From contig JAFDVS010000077.1 in assembly GCA_018268935.1 (NCBI GenBank), positions 62,001-126,000 on the forward strand: a stretch of DNA of 64,000 nt, read 5' to 3'. Shown here piece after piece: positions 36,285-45,031 of the stretch. How positions within the stretch are numbered: the first letter of the stretch is position 1; each line of letters opens with the position of its first letter. The DNA is from Acidobacteriota bacterium. GTDB taxonomy: Bacteria; Acidobacteriota; Terriglobia; Bryobacterales; Bryobacteraceae. A model generated the notes under the pieces. The model had not been told where the DNA came from. It worked only from the letters and a program-made list of their open reading frames with translations, and searched no databases. A program made the position numbers and the translations under genes.

Positions 36285-37490
36285 ATGACACGCCGCCACC
36301 TGCTCGCTTCCCTCCTTCCGGCTGCCCTCGCCGCCGCTCCCCCTCTCAAACTCGCGAAAATCGAAACCCTGCACTTTCCCAAGGGCCGCGATTCCGCCCC
36401 CTTCTGGCCCCACTGGACCTGGCTCCGCCTCACCACCACCTCCGGCCTTCAGGCCGTTGGCGAAACCTACCCCCGCACCCCCCAGGAGGCCGAGATGGTC
36501 CACTCCCTCCTTGCCCCCATGCTCCGCAATCGGGACCTCCGCGATATCGAACGCATCTGGACCGACTTCCACCATGCCTTCGATTTCCAAATCTCCGGTG
36601 GCACGGAAATGCGCGTCCTCTCCGCGCTCGATCTCGCCCTCTGGGATCTCTGCGGCAAAGCTCTCGACACCCCTGTCTACCGGCTCCTCGGTGGCCAATC
36701 GAATCCCAAAGTACGTCTCTACAACACCTGTTTCCCGCACCGCCACGACTTCCTCACCGATCCCGACAAAATCCTCACCGAGATCCGCGGCCAATACGGC
36801 ATCAACGACATCAAGATCTGGCCCTTCGACAACGCCTCGCGCTCCACCGGCGGCCAGTTCATCACCCAGGCCCAAATCGATCAGGCCCTCGTCCCCGTGC
36901 GCAAACTCCGCGACTCCTTCGGATCCTCCATCGAGATCCTGATCGAGTTTCACTCCCTTTGGAACCTCCCCGCGGCCATCCGCATCGCCCGTGCCCTGGA
37001 GCCCTACCAGCCCATGTGGCTCGAAGATATGCTCCTGCCCGGCAATCCTGCCCAATATCGTCAACTCGCCGAGGCCACGTCCCTCCCCCTCATCGCCGGC
37101 GAGCGTATGGCCGGGCGCCTCCAGTTCCAACCCCTGCTTGAAGCCCGCGCCCTCAAATACGTCATGTTCGATGTCTGCTGGTGTGGCGGCCTCAGCGAAG
37201 CCCGCAAGATCGCAGCCATGGCCTCCGCCCAACTCCTCCCTGTCGCACCCCATACCGCGGGCGGCCCTTTGCTCTTCTACGCGTCCACCCACCTCACCAC
37301 CGCGCTCTCCAACGTGTGGATTCAGGAAAGCTGCCAGCGCTTCTACGAGCACGACTGGCCCCTCATGCTCGAAAACCCGCTCGTTCCCAGCCAAGGCTCT
37401 ATCACCGCCCCGGATCTCCCCGGCCTCGGCATGCGCATCAAGCCCGAGGTCTGGGCTCACCCCGCAGCGCAACTCCGCACTACGGCCTGA
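36285..37490 (+). CDS. Exported enolase-superfamily protein (mandelate racemase/muconate lactonizing type)
   Basis: ATG 36285 is chosen because AAAGGAAGG lies just in front; it gives an RR-type signal (MTRRHLLASLLPAALAAAP) and 401 residues. The family barrel shows the general base Lys on DIKIWPFD, metal-binding carboxylates in IEILIEFHS, MWLEDMLLP and IAGERMAGR, and a His in VAPHTAGGP. This pattern fits MLE/MR-type sugar-acid dehydratases or racemases. The signal peptide makes it periplasmic, unusual for the superfamily but seen in Acidobacteria and Planctomycetes. The substrate is not predictable from the motifs seen. Confidence 0.86.
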   Translation: MTRRHLLASLLPAALAAAPPLKLAKIETLHFPKGRDSAPFWPHWTWLRLTTTSGLQAVGETYPRTPQEAEMVHSLLAPMLRNRDLRDIERIWTDFHHAFDFQISGGTEMRVLSALDLALWDLCGKALDTPVYRLLGGQSNPKVRLYNTCFPHRHDFLTDPDKILTEIRGQYGINDIKIWPFDNASRSTGGQFITQAQIDQALVPVRKLRDSFGSSIEILIEFHSLWNLPAAIRIARALEPYQPMWLEDMLLPGNPAQYRQLAEATSLPLIAGERMAGRLQFQPLLEARALKYVMFDVCWCGGLSEARKIAAMASAQLLPVAPHTAGGPLLFYASTHLTTALSNVWIQESCQRFYEHDWPLMLENPLVPSQGSITAPDLPGLGMRIKPEVWAHPAAQLRTTA

Positions 37491-37507
37491 CCACTCCGTT
37501 ACGGCCA

Positions 37508-37596
37508 CGGCTCAGTAAGTAACTGGGAACACGTGACTACGATACTGAGCCGCGCGCGTAAAGCAAGCGGTTTCGCGGGCATTTAAGCCGCCTGCT
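37508..37596. promoter_or_regulatory. Two stem-loops upstream of the signalling cluster
   Basis: The first is a perfect 10-bp inverted repeat CGGCTCAGTA (37508-37517) / TACTGAGCCG (37543-37552) around a 25-nt loop containing CACGTG. The second is AGCAAGCGG (37562-37570) against CCGCCTGCT (37588-37596) with one mismatch. They lie in the 232-nt gap between the enolase-superfamily gene and the hybrid kinase. They could end the upstream transcript (no U-tract), act as operators, or form a structured leader. The rest of the gap shows a pyrimidine-rich tract and no clear promoter. Confidence 0.5.
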
Positions 37597-37722
37597 GGGT
37601 CTCCCCTCTCCACTCTCTCCCTCGAAATCGAGAATCAACAAGAGGTGAAGCTGGTCGATAAGTCAATTTGAGCGCTGAATGGGAGTTTCATACTCCTGGC
37701 TGAGAGGAAGGGATAACGCGTT

Positions 37723-39801
37723 TTGTCGCACGCTGACAGCAACCACCGCATTCTCGTCATCGATGACAACCGCTCGATCCACGACGACATTCGCAAAATC
37801 CTCACCGGCGACTCCGAACCCGCGGACCTCGCCATCGACGAAGAACTCCTTTTCGGAGAAATGTCCACCGTTTGCGAAGAGTTTGAGATCGACTCTGCCT
37901 ACCAGGGACAGGAGGGTCTGGTCTTGCTGCAGCAGTCCCTTGCCGAGGGGCGTCCGTACGCACTTGCCTTCGTTGACGTCCGCATGCCTCCTGGCTGGGA
38001 TGGCGTCCAAACCATCGAGAAGTTGTGGGAGGCAAGCCCTGGCCTGCAGGTTGTCGTCTGCACCGCCTATTCCGACTACTCCTGGGCTGACATCCGCCGC
38101 CGTCTGGGTCACTCCGATAATCTCCTCATCCTCAAAAAGCCCTTTGACAACATCGAGGTGACCCAACTCGCCTACGCCCTCACCAAAAAATGGTGGGTCA
38201 GCCGCGAAGTGTCTCTCCATGTGGAAAACCTCGACGTCATGGTGGCCCAGCGCACTGAGGAGCTTCGCCACGCCGAAGCCGCCTTCCGTGCCGTGTTCGA
38301 AGCCAGCCCCATCGGTATCAGCCTCGCTGATCTCAACTCCCGCTTCCTCCGTGTGAACAATGCCTTCGCCGCCATCGCCGGGCTGCCTGGTCCGCGCATC
38401 TGCGGCAAAGACCCCGTCGAACTTGGCTGGCTCCCCGACTACTCCGCCCTCGATGAAATCGGAAGACATCTCACCGGATTCGGCTGTGTCGACGCCAAGG
38501 AAGTGACCCACCATCACCCCTCACTCGGCATTCGTACTTGCCTGCTGTGGCTGCGGGAGATCACCATCGACCGCGCTCCGCATATTCTTGGCTTCCTCCT
38601 CGACATTACCGACCGCAAGCAGATGGAAGAAGCGCTCCATCGCGCCCGCCATGAGGCCGAAGCCGCAGCCCGGGCGAAAAGTGACTTCCTTGCCAATATG
38701 AGCCATGAGATTCGCACCCCACTCAACGGCGTGCTCGGCCTCAGCTCCCTCCTCGAAGAGAAGGACGTCGTTGGAGACTCGCTTTCCCTCGTCCGTCTCA
38801 TCCGCGCCTCCGGCGAAACCCTCGCCAAGATCCTCGACGATGTGCTCGATTACAGCAAAATTGAATCCGGTAAGCTGGAACTCGAGCAGGCTCCTTTCTC
38901 TCTCCGGGAATCCCTCCAGTGGGGCGTCGACCTGTTCCGCTCCAAAGCCGCCGAGAAGCATCTTTCCCTCACTCTTTCCATCAGCCCCGATGTTCCGGAC
39001 CGCCTCACAGGCGATGCTACGCGTATTCGCCAGGTGCTCGCCAACCTGATCAGCAATGCCCTCAAGTTCACTGAGGAAGGCAGCGTCACCATCTCCGCCT
39101 CGCTCGCTCCGGAACCCGCGCCTTCCGGCCAGCATCGCGTCCGCGTCTGTGTCCGCGACACGGGCATCGGCATTCCCCAGGAAAAGGCCGGCCGCCTTTT
39201 CCATGCCTTCAGCCAGGTTGACCCTTCCACCAACCGCCGCTTCGGGGGCACCGGCCTCGGCCTCGCCATCTGCAAACGTCTCGTCGAAATGATGGATGGC
39301 TCCATTTCCGTCGAAAGCCGGCCTGGCGAAGGTTCGCTGTTTTGCTTCCAATTCCTGGCCGCTCCTGCCGCTGCCGAGCCGCTCCGGCACTCCCCCTCCG
39401 ACGACGCCGCTCTCACCCATCTCCACATTCTGCTGGCCGAAGACAACCGCATCAATCAGGTCGTCGCCGAACGCATGCTCGAAAAGCTCGGCTGCCGCGC
39501 CGATCTCGTCGCCGACGGAGGGGCAGCCGTGGAAAAGGCCCGCCTCCAGCACTACGACCTCGTTCTGCTCGATGTGCAGATGCCCGGAGTCGATGGCCTC
39601 GAAGCCGCGCGCCGCATCCGCGCCGGCGAATCCGCCCACATTCCCATTGTCGCCCTCACCGCCACCGCCACCGTCGAAGACCGCGAGGCCTGCTTTGAGG
39701 CCGGCATGGACGGCTATTTGAGCAAGCCGCTGACACTCGCCGCTCTCCGCGACGCCTTGCATCGCTGGGCCCTTCCCGCCCAACCGTCTGCAAAGGAGTG
39801 A
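37723..39801 (+). CDS. Hybrid histidine kinase REC-PAS-HisKA-HATPase-REC
   Basis: This is a 692-residue cytosolic protein. The TTG at 37723 is chosen because GAGAGGAAGGG precedes it and the paralogue at 47229 starts at the same point. The N-terminal receiver (residues 9-160, phospho-Asp85 in FVDVRMPPGWDG) has an unusual insert of about 30 residues between its first helix and the second strand. A PAS domain follows (FRAVFEASPIGISLADLNS to ILGFLLDITDRKQ), then HisKA with His328 in NMSHEIRTPLNG. HATPase_c has the N box LISNALKFTEEG, G1 DTGIGIP and G2 GGTGLGLAI. A C-terminal receiver has Asp617 in LLDVQMPG. It heads the signalling cluster and has no membrane segment, so its input must come from a partner. 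Confidence 0.95.
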   Translation: MSHADSNHRILVIDDNRSIHDDIRKILTGDSEPADLAIDEELLFGEMSTVCEEFEIDSAYQGQEGLVLLQQSLAEGRPYALAFVDVRMPPGWDGVQTIEKLWEASPGLQVVVCTAYSDYSWADIRRRLGHSDNLLILKKPFDNIEVTQLAYALTKKWWVSREVSLHVENLDVMVAQRTEELRHAEAAFRAVFEASPIGISLADLNSRFLRVNNAFAAIAGLPGPRICGKDPVELGWLPDYSALDEIGRHLTGFGCVDAKEVTHHHPSLGIRTCLLWLREITIDRAPHILGFLLDITDRKQMEEALHRARHEAEAAARAKSDFLANMSHEIRTPLNGVLGLSSLLEEKDVVGDSLSLVRLIRASGETLAKILDDVLDYSKIESGKLELEQAPFSLRESLQWGVDLFRSKAAEKHLSLTLSISPDVPDRLTGDATRIRQVLANLISNALKFTEEGSVTISASLAPEPAPSGQHRVRVCVRDTGIGIPQEKAGRLFHAFSQVDPSTNRRFGGTGLGLAICKRLVEMMDGSISVESRPGEGSLFCFQFLAAPAAAEPLRHSPSDDAALTHLHILLAEDNRINQVVAERMLEKLGCRADLVADGGAAVEKARLQHYDLVLLDVQMPGVDGLEAARRIRAGESAHIPIVALTATATVEDREACFEAGMDGYLSKPLTLAALRDALHRWALPAQPSAKE

Positions 39802-39804
39802 CCC

Positions 39805-41370
39805 ATGCCTTTTCTGCGCTTTCCCCCAATCATGACCCGAATCTTATCCACGCGATGGCGCGGCCTGTTCGCCGCATTCGCGCTTTCTCTCACGGCCCTC
39901 GCTGAAGGACCACTCCCCGCTCCCCAGGCGCCTCGCGTGCTTTCGCTTGCCGAATGCACCCGCCTGGCGATGGAGAACAACCACCGCCGCCCTGCCTCGC
40001 GCTTTGCCGTCGCCATGGCGGAGGCACAACACCGTCAGGCCCTGGCCGGCTATTGGCCCCACGTGAACGCCAAATTCGGGCTGCAGCGGATGGATGAGGC
40101 CGTCAACTTCCTCTTTCCCTCCAGCACCATGTACATTCCGCCCCAAACCGTCAACGTTCCGGGCGGTTCCGCCCTGGTCACCATTCCCGCCAACGCCTTT
40201 GGACCCGGATTTCCGCCCTCCAATATCCAAATGCCCGTCGCCTTTCCCGGCCAGTCCGTCACCACCGCCCTTCAGACGTTCCCAGTCCCTGAGCAGAATG
40301 TCCGCATCCTCGAACGCCAGCTCTACTCCGGTTCTGCCGATCTCACCTGGCTCCTGTTCGATGGCGGCATGCGCAAAGGCTACCGCCAGCAGGCGCAGGG
40401 GGCCATCGACGCCGCCCGGGCGGAGGTGCGCCGCACCGATCTCGAAATCACAGACAGTGTGACCCGCCTCTACTTCGGGGCTGTTCTTGCCCGCCAGTTG
40501 CGCCAGCTCGGCGACGATACCCTGGCCCGCATGGAAGTGACGCTCGAATTGACCGAATCCATGTTCAAAAACGGTTCCGAACGCGTCAACAAGACCGACT
40601 ACCTCGACAACCAGGTGATGGTCGAGACCATCCGCTCCATGGTTGCCCTGCTCGCCAAAAACGAAGCTGCCGCCGAGGCCGCACTGGCCTACACCATGGG
40701 CTTGCCCTGGAATGCCGCCGTTCGCCCCTCCTCGGAGGAAATCCCCTTCCAACCCTATGCCGGCGATCTGAACGAATTGGTGGCCAAAGCCTATGAGTTC
40801 AACCCCGATTGGGCCCGCCTCGAAGCCGGCTTGCGCGCCCTCGAAGGCGCCGTTACCACGGAGCGTAGTGGCTACTATCCCAAAATCGCCTTCACCGGCC
40901 AGTTGCGCCGCTGGTGGAATGGCCAGAACACCGGCCTCGCCACTCCCTCCAACCGTGCCGGCTGGTCCATCGGCGCCGGAGCGGAAATCCCCATCTTTAA
41001 CGGCTTCCTCACCAAAAACAAAGTCGCTGAAGCAATCGCCAGGGTCTCTAAGCTGAAGGAAGAAAAAATCCTCCTCCGCGAGGGAATCGGCCTCCAACTC
41101 CGCGACCTCTTCCTTTCGCTCGATGCCGCCACCAAAGCCTACCAGGCTTCTTCCCGTGCCATGAAAGCGGCGCAGGAGAATCGTGAGCTCACCGCCCGCG
41201 CCTACCAGAACGAATTGATCGAAACCGAGAAGGTGATTCGCGCACAACTGTTTGAATCGTTCATGAGCGCCCAGCATTTCAAGACGCGCTACGACCTGCT
41301 GAGTGTGGAATCCTCCCTCACGCTCGTCGTCGGTAAGGAACTCGAGGCACGCTGGCTCACCAAGCCTTAG
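39805..41370 (+). CDS. TolC-family outer-membrane protein
   Basis: This 521-residue protein has a signal peptide (an alternative start at 39832 fits better with the signal WRGLFAAFALSLTALAEG). The body is the TolC alpha-barrel repeat: LSLAECTRLAMENN, RQALAGYWPHVNAKFGLQ, a proline-rich insert at residues 105-150 that is longer than in most members, and ATTLLFDGG-type strands (LTWLLFDGGMRKG; AGAEIPIFNGFLTKNK). TolC proteins form the outer-membrane channel of RND, ABC or MFS efflux pumps or type I secretion. No pump or adaptor gene is in the window. The 3-nt gap from the kinase and 19-nt gap to the first binding protein place it in the operon. Confidence 0.9.
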   Translation: MPFLRFPPIMTRILSTRWRGLFAAFALSLTALAEGPLPAPQAPRVLSLAECTRLAMENNHRRPASRFAVAMAEAQHRQALAGYWPHVNAKFGLQRMDEAVNFLFPSSTMYIPPQTVNVPGGSALVTIPANAFGPGFPPSNIQMPVAFPGQSVTTALQTFPVPEQNVRILERQLYSGSADLTWLLFDGGMRKGYRQQAQGAIDAARAEVRRTDLEITDSVTRLYFGAVLARQLRQLGDDTLARMEVTLELTESMFKNGSERVNKTDYLDNQVMVETIRSMVALLAKNEAAAEAALAYTMGLPWNAAVRPSSEEIPFQPYAGDLNELVAKAYEFNPDWARLEAGLRALEGAVTTERSGYYPKIAFTGQLRRWWNGQNTGLATPSNRAGWSIGAGAEIPIFNGFLTKNKVAEAIARVSKLKEEKILLREGIGLQLRDLFLSLDAATKAYQASSRAMKAAQENRELTARAYQNELIETEKVIRAQLFESFMSAQHFKTRYDLLSVESSLTLVVGKELEARWLTKP

Positions 41371-41389
41371 CCAGGTGTCCGAAAGGAGC

Positions 41390-42316
41390 ATGATGTTCGC
41401 TCGCCGCCCATCGGATGGATCGCAACTCTCGCGCCGCCAGGCTCTGGCTGCCCTTGCCGCCGGCTGTTCGATCCTCACGCCTGCAGAGGCCCAACACCGC
41501 GCCGGCACCGTGCGCTTCGGCATCTCCGACAGTCTCACTGCCCAGATGAACGCCGCCGATGCCAGTGCCGCCATGCGCGTCTGGATGAAAAAGATTGAGC
41601 AGGACACCAATCTCAACCTTGTCTACGCCCCTTCTGTGTTCGAGCCTTTCCCCTCCCTTGCCACTGCCTTGCGCAACGGCGAACTGGATGGGCTCATCGC
41701 CAATATCGCCGAGTACCGCCAAGTGCGTAGCTTCCTCAATCCGTCAACGATAATCCTCCCCAGCCAAAAGGCCAATCTGCACTATGTCCTCCTCACCCGC
41801 GCCGAAGAGGCGGATAAGGCCGTCGCCGGCTTGCGTGGCCGCAAGCTGCTGATGCTTGACTCGCTTTACACCACCCTTTCCTCCTCGTGGCTCGCCAATC
41901 TTCTGGAAGATCAGGGACACCCGCCGCCGGAAACGTTCTTTTCCTCCGTCACCAGGAAGACCAAGGCCACCCAAACCATTCTCCCCGTGTTCTTCGGCCA
42001 GGCGGATGCCTGCCTCGTCACAGGGCACGCCTTCCTCACCCTTTGCGAGTTGAACCCCCAGGTCGCCCAGCGCCTCAAACCCGTGGCCACTTCCCCCGAA
42101 GTGGCGACGTTGCTCTGGTCCTTCAGCCGCCATGCCGATGCACAGCAGCAGCAACTCATCATACGCGTGCTGCAAGCGCTTCCTGATACACCCGTGGGCC
42201 GTCAAATCATGATGCTGTTCCAGTGCGACCGGCTCATCGTTCGTCCCTCCGAATTTCTCCAGCCTTCGCTCGCCATCCTCGCCCGCGCCGAGCAGAGAAA
42301 GAAGGTGGGCACGTGA
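41390..42316 (+). CDS. PhnD-like periplasmic binding protein, copy 1
   Basis: This 308-residue protein starts at ATG 41390 after GAAAGGAG. An RR-type signal (SRRQALAALAAG) precedes the mature part. The PhnD-like two-lobe fold begins VRFGISDSLTAQMN and continues with SAAMRVWMKKIEQD. Two signatures are shared by all four copies: ILPVFFGQADACLVT and LCELNPQVAQRL; a third is GRQIMMLFQCD at the end. Members of this superfamily bind phosphonate, phosphite, thiamine or other small anions for ABC import or as the sensor part of kinases such as TtrS. No ABC transporter is nearby. Its stop overlaps copy 2 by 4 nt. Confidence 0.85.
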   Translation: MMFARRPSDGSQLSRRQALAALAAGCSILTPAEAQHRAGTVRFGISDSLTAQMNAADASAAMRVWMKKIEQDTNLNLVYAPSVFEPFPSLATALRNGELDGLIANIAEYRQVRSFLNPSTIILPSQKANLHYVLLTRAEEADKAVAGLRGRKLLMLDSLYTTLSSSWLANLLEDQGHPPPETFFSSVTRKTKATQTILPVFFGQADACLVTGHAFLTLCELNPQVAQRLKPVATSPEVATLLWSFSRHADAQQQQLIIRVLQALPDTPVGRQIMMLFQCDRLIVRPSEFLQPSLAILARAEQRKKVGT

Positions 42317-43218
42317 CTCGCCCCGCTTCCCTCCACCGCCGCTGCCTGCTCGCCTCGATCTTCGGTGCTGCCGCCCGTTCCTGCTTTGGCGAAGATTCTC
42401 CGCTTCGCTTTGGCGTTTCGCAAAACCTCGTCCACGAACTCAATGCCAGCGATGCGCGCGCCGCCATCACCGTCTGGATCCGGCGCATTACCTCCGATCT
42501 CGCGGTCAACGCCACTTTTGAAGGCAGCCTTTTCGAATCGCCTCAGCGGCTGGAGGAAAAGCTGCGCAACAGCCAATTGGACGCGGTGGGGATCAACATT
42601 CTCGACTACCGCCAAATGGCTGGTCTGCTCGACAGATCCCAGGTTGCCGTTCCTGTCTTCCGCGGCGCCTTTGAATACGTGCTGCTGGTTCCCACCGCTT
42701 CCGCGGCAAGGAATATCGCCGCTCTTCGCGGCCATCGCCTGCTCATGCTGGATTCAGCCATGGCCGCGGCCGCGCCTGCCTGGCTTGAAACCCTGGTCGG
42801 CGAAGTAGAGCCTCAAGGGCCGGGCCGCTTCTTTTCCACCGTCACCCGCAACAGCAAACCCACCCAGGTCATGCTCCCGGTCTTCTTCCGCCAAGCCGAA
42901 GCTTGTCTCACTACCCAATCGAGCTTCGTCACGATGAGCGAGCTCAACCCCCAGGTTGCTTCCCGGCTTCGCCCGCTTGCCGTCTCCCCGGAAATTGTCC
43001 CCGTCCTGTACGCCTTTCGCAAAGGCTGGCAAAGCACCATCCGGGACAAAGCCCTGCGCGCCTTTTCCTCCGTCGGCGCCAGCAGCGCCGGCCGGCAGTT
43101 GATGACCCTCTTCCAGTGCGAAAACCTCGTCGTGAAGGATGGGAGCTGTCTCGATCCATCCGTGGAAATCCTCGCTGCTGCCGAGCGTCTCCGCAAACGC
43201 AACGGGGGCGTTTTGTGA
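42313..43218 (+). CDS. PhnD-like periplasmic binding protein, copy 2
   Basis: This 301-residue protein is started at GTG 42313, which overlaps the stop of copy 1 (GTGA). The signal (LHRRCLLASIFGAAARS) has the twin Arg and hydrophobic run. The mature part shows LRFGVSQNLVHELNASDARAA, LPVFFRQAEACLTTQS, MSELNPQVASRL and GRQLMTLFQCE, in the same positions as copy 1. The FRQ in place of FGQ is a difference that could bear on ligand choice. There is no lipobox, so it is a soluble periplasmic protein. Confidence 0.85.
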   Translation: MTRPASLHRRCLLASIFGAAARSCFGEDSPLRFGVSQNLVHELNASDARAAITVWIRRITSDLAVNATFEGSLFESPQRLEEKLRNSQLDAVGINILDYRQMAGLLDRSQVAVPVFRGAFEYVLLVPTASAARNIAALRGHRLLMLDSAMAAAAPAWLETLVGEVEPQGPGRFFSTVTRNSKPTQVMLPVFFRQAEACLTTQSSFVTMSELNPQVASRLRPLAVSPEIVPVLYAFRKGWQSTIRDKALRAFSSVGASSAGRQLMTLFQCENLVVKDGSCLDPSVEILAAAERLRKRNGGVL

Positions 43219-44120
43219 ACGCAATTCTCAGCCGCCGCTCCCTGATGCCCCTCCTGCTTGGCGCCGGGGGAGCCCCGCTTGCCCGCACCCAATCCGACGT
43301 GCAGCAACTTCGCTTCAGTCTCTCCGACAGCATGATTGGCGACGTCAACGTCACTGACGCCCGTTCCGCCATGGTCGTCTGGCTCAAACGCATTGAGCAG
43401 GATCTGAAAGTCAATCTCCGCTACGACCCCAATATCTTCGAAAGCCCTGCTCGCATGCTCGCCCGCCTCCGCCAGGGACAACTCGACGCCATCGCCGTGA
43501 ATATCCTCGAATTCCGCCACATGATGGAGTGGCTCGACTGTGACCGCGTCACCGTCCCCGTTCAGAAGAACAAACTCCAGTACGTGCTGCTCGTGCGCGC
43601 CGAGTCCGGCATCAACAAACTCTCCGACCTCCGCAGTCGCCGCCTCATGTGCCTCGACTCTCCGCCCACCTGCATTGCGCCCGCCTGGCTTTCCAACCTC
43701 CTTCGCGCCGATTCTCTCGGCGAAACCGACCTGTTCTTCTCCTCGATCGTGAAGAAGACCAAGCCCTCGCAAGTGATTCTCCCCGTGTTCTTCGGGCAAA
43801 CCGATGCCTGTCTCACCACCAACTCCAGCTTCCTCACCATGGCCGAACTGAATCCCCAGGTCTCCAAAAAGCTCATTCCCCTGGCCATTTCCGCGGAACT
43901 GGTGACCACTCTCTACGCCTTCCGCAAAGGCTGGAACGATCGCACTCGCGATTTCGTCATGCGTGCCCTCGAAGACCTCCGCATCAGCGCGGGCGGCCGG
44001 CAAATCCTCAACATGTTCCAATGCGATCGCCTCGTGGTCCAACCCGGCGCCTGCCTCAAATCTTCGCTCGATGTGGTGGCCCAGTGGGAGCGCACGGGCG
44101 GAAAGGTGGCAGGGTTGTGA
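43215..44120 (+). CDS. PhnD-like periplasmic binding protein, copy 3
   Basis: This 301-residue protein is started at GTG 43215, overlapping the stop of copy 2 by 4 nt. It is exactly as long as copy 2. Its signal (LSRRSLMPLLLGAGG) is followed by LRFSLSDSMIGDVNVTDARSA, LPVFFGQTDACLTTNS, MAELNPQVSKKL and GRQILNMFQCD. The four copies line up end to end without large gaps and each begins with an RR-type signal peptide, so they arose by tandem duplication, but they have diverged too far to be recent. Confidence 0.85.
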   Translation: MNAILSRRSLMPLLLGAGGAPLARTQSDVQQLRFSLSDSMIGDVNVTDARSAMVVWLKRIEQDLKVNLRYDPNIFESPARMLARLRQGQLDAIAVNILEFRHMMEWLDCDRVTVPVQKNKLQYVLLVRAESGINKLSDLRSRRLMCLDSPPTCIAPAWLSNLLRADSLGETDLFFSSIVKKTKPSQVILPVFFGQTDACLTTNSSFLTMAELNPQVSKKLIPLAISAELVTTLYAFRKGWNDRTRDFVMRALEDLRISAGGRQILNMFQCDRLVVQPGACLKSSLDVVAQWERTGGKVAGL

Positions 44121-45031
44121 GACATCTCACCCGCAGAGCTCTCCTCACGGCCCCAATGGCCGCTCTGACCTCCCGCCCCGCTCCCGCCGCCCAGGAGATT
44201 GTCCGCTTCTGCATCTCGGAATCGCTCGTCAATGACATCAGCCTCAACGATGCCCGTGCAGCGATGTCGGTGTGGATGAGACGAATCGTCCAGGATCTCC
44301 AATTGGAGGTCCGCATCGCCCCGGATGTGTTCGAGCGTGAAGATCGTATCCAGTCCAAGCTTCGCTTGGCCGAGGTGGATATCGCCGCCTTCACTCTCCC
44401 CGAGTACCGCCGCCTCCAGGAGTGGGTCGACACCAACCAGTTCGTTGTCCCCGGACAGAAGACGCAACTCGAATATGTTCTGCTGGTCCGCAGCGGCTCG
44501 GGAATCACTTCACCCGCCGATCTGCGTGGCCGCCGCCTCGTCACTCTCCATTCCCCGCTCACGGCGATCGCTCCGGCCTGGCTCGCCACCGTTTTGGGCG
44601 CGGCCGGCCTGGACGGTCCCGAACGCTTCTTTGGCGCCCTGAGCACGAAAACGAAACCATCCCAGGTCATTCTGCCCGTCTTCTTCGGACAGGCCGAAGC
44701 CTGTCTCACCACCCGTTCGAGCTTTCTCACCATGAGCGAATTGAATCCCCAAATCCCCACCCGCCTGCAGCCGATTGCCGTTTCGCCGCCCATCGTTCCC
44801 AGCGTCCAGGCTTTCCGCAAAGGATACCAGGGCAGCGGCAAGGAAAAAGTGTTTCAGGCTCTCGCCGGACTGAGCTCCAGCGCAGCCGGGCGCCAGGTGC
44901 TCACTCTTTTCCAAGTGGAGGATCTCACCGTGAAAGGCCTCGCTCACCTCAAGTCTTCGCTCGATATCCTCACCCTAGCCGAGCGCCTGGCCCGGCCGTC
45001 GCGGCCGCCAGGAAAGGAAGGTCCCCAGTGA
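44117..45031 (+). CDS. PhnD-like periplasmic binding protein, copy 4
   Basis: This 304-residue protein is started at GTG 44117, overlapping copy 3 by 4 nt. The signal (LTRRALLTAPMAALTS) precedes VRFCISESLVNDISLNDARAA, LPVFFGQAEACLTTRS, MSELNPQIPTRL and GRQVLTLFQVE, where Val replaces the Cys of the other three copies. The gene is followed by the membrane kinase, again with a 4-nt GTGA overlap. This direct coupling suggests that this copy, or the whole set, delivers ligand to that kinase. Confidence 0.85.
   Translation: MRHLTRRALLTAPMAALTSRPAPAAQEIVRFCISESLVNDISLNDARAAMSVWMRRIVQDLQLEVRIAPDVFEREDRIQSKLRLAEVDIAAFTLPEYRRLQEWVDTNQFVVPGQKTQLEYVLLVRSGSGITSPADLRGRRLVTLHSPLTAIAPAWLATVLGAAGLDGPERFFGALSTKTKPSQVILPVFFGQAEACLTTRSSFLTMSELNPQIPTRLQPIAVSPPIVPSVQAFRKGYQGSGKEKVFQALAGLSSSAAGRQVLTLFQVEDLTVKGLAHLKSSLDILTLAERLARPSRPPGKEGPQ

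Noticed and set aside
36129..37508. 459-codon minus-strand open frame
   Set aside because: Antisense shadow of the enolase-superfamily gene, which has all catalytic residues on the plus strand.
39844..41616. 590-codon minus-strand open frame
   Set aside because: Antisense shadow of the TolC-like gene and the start of the first binding protein.
41390..45031. Reading the four binding proteins as a phosphonate ABC importer (phnD)
   Set aside because: No ATPase or permease gene is nearby and the genes are coupled to a kinase. The family name describes the fold only.
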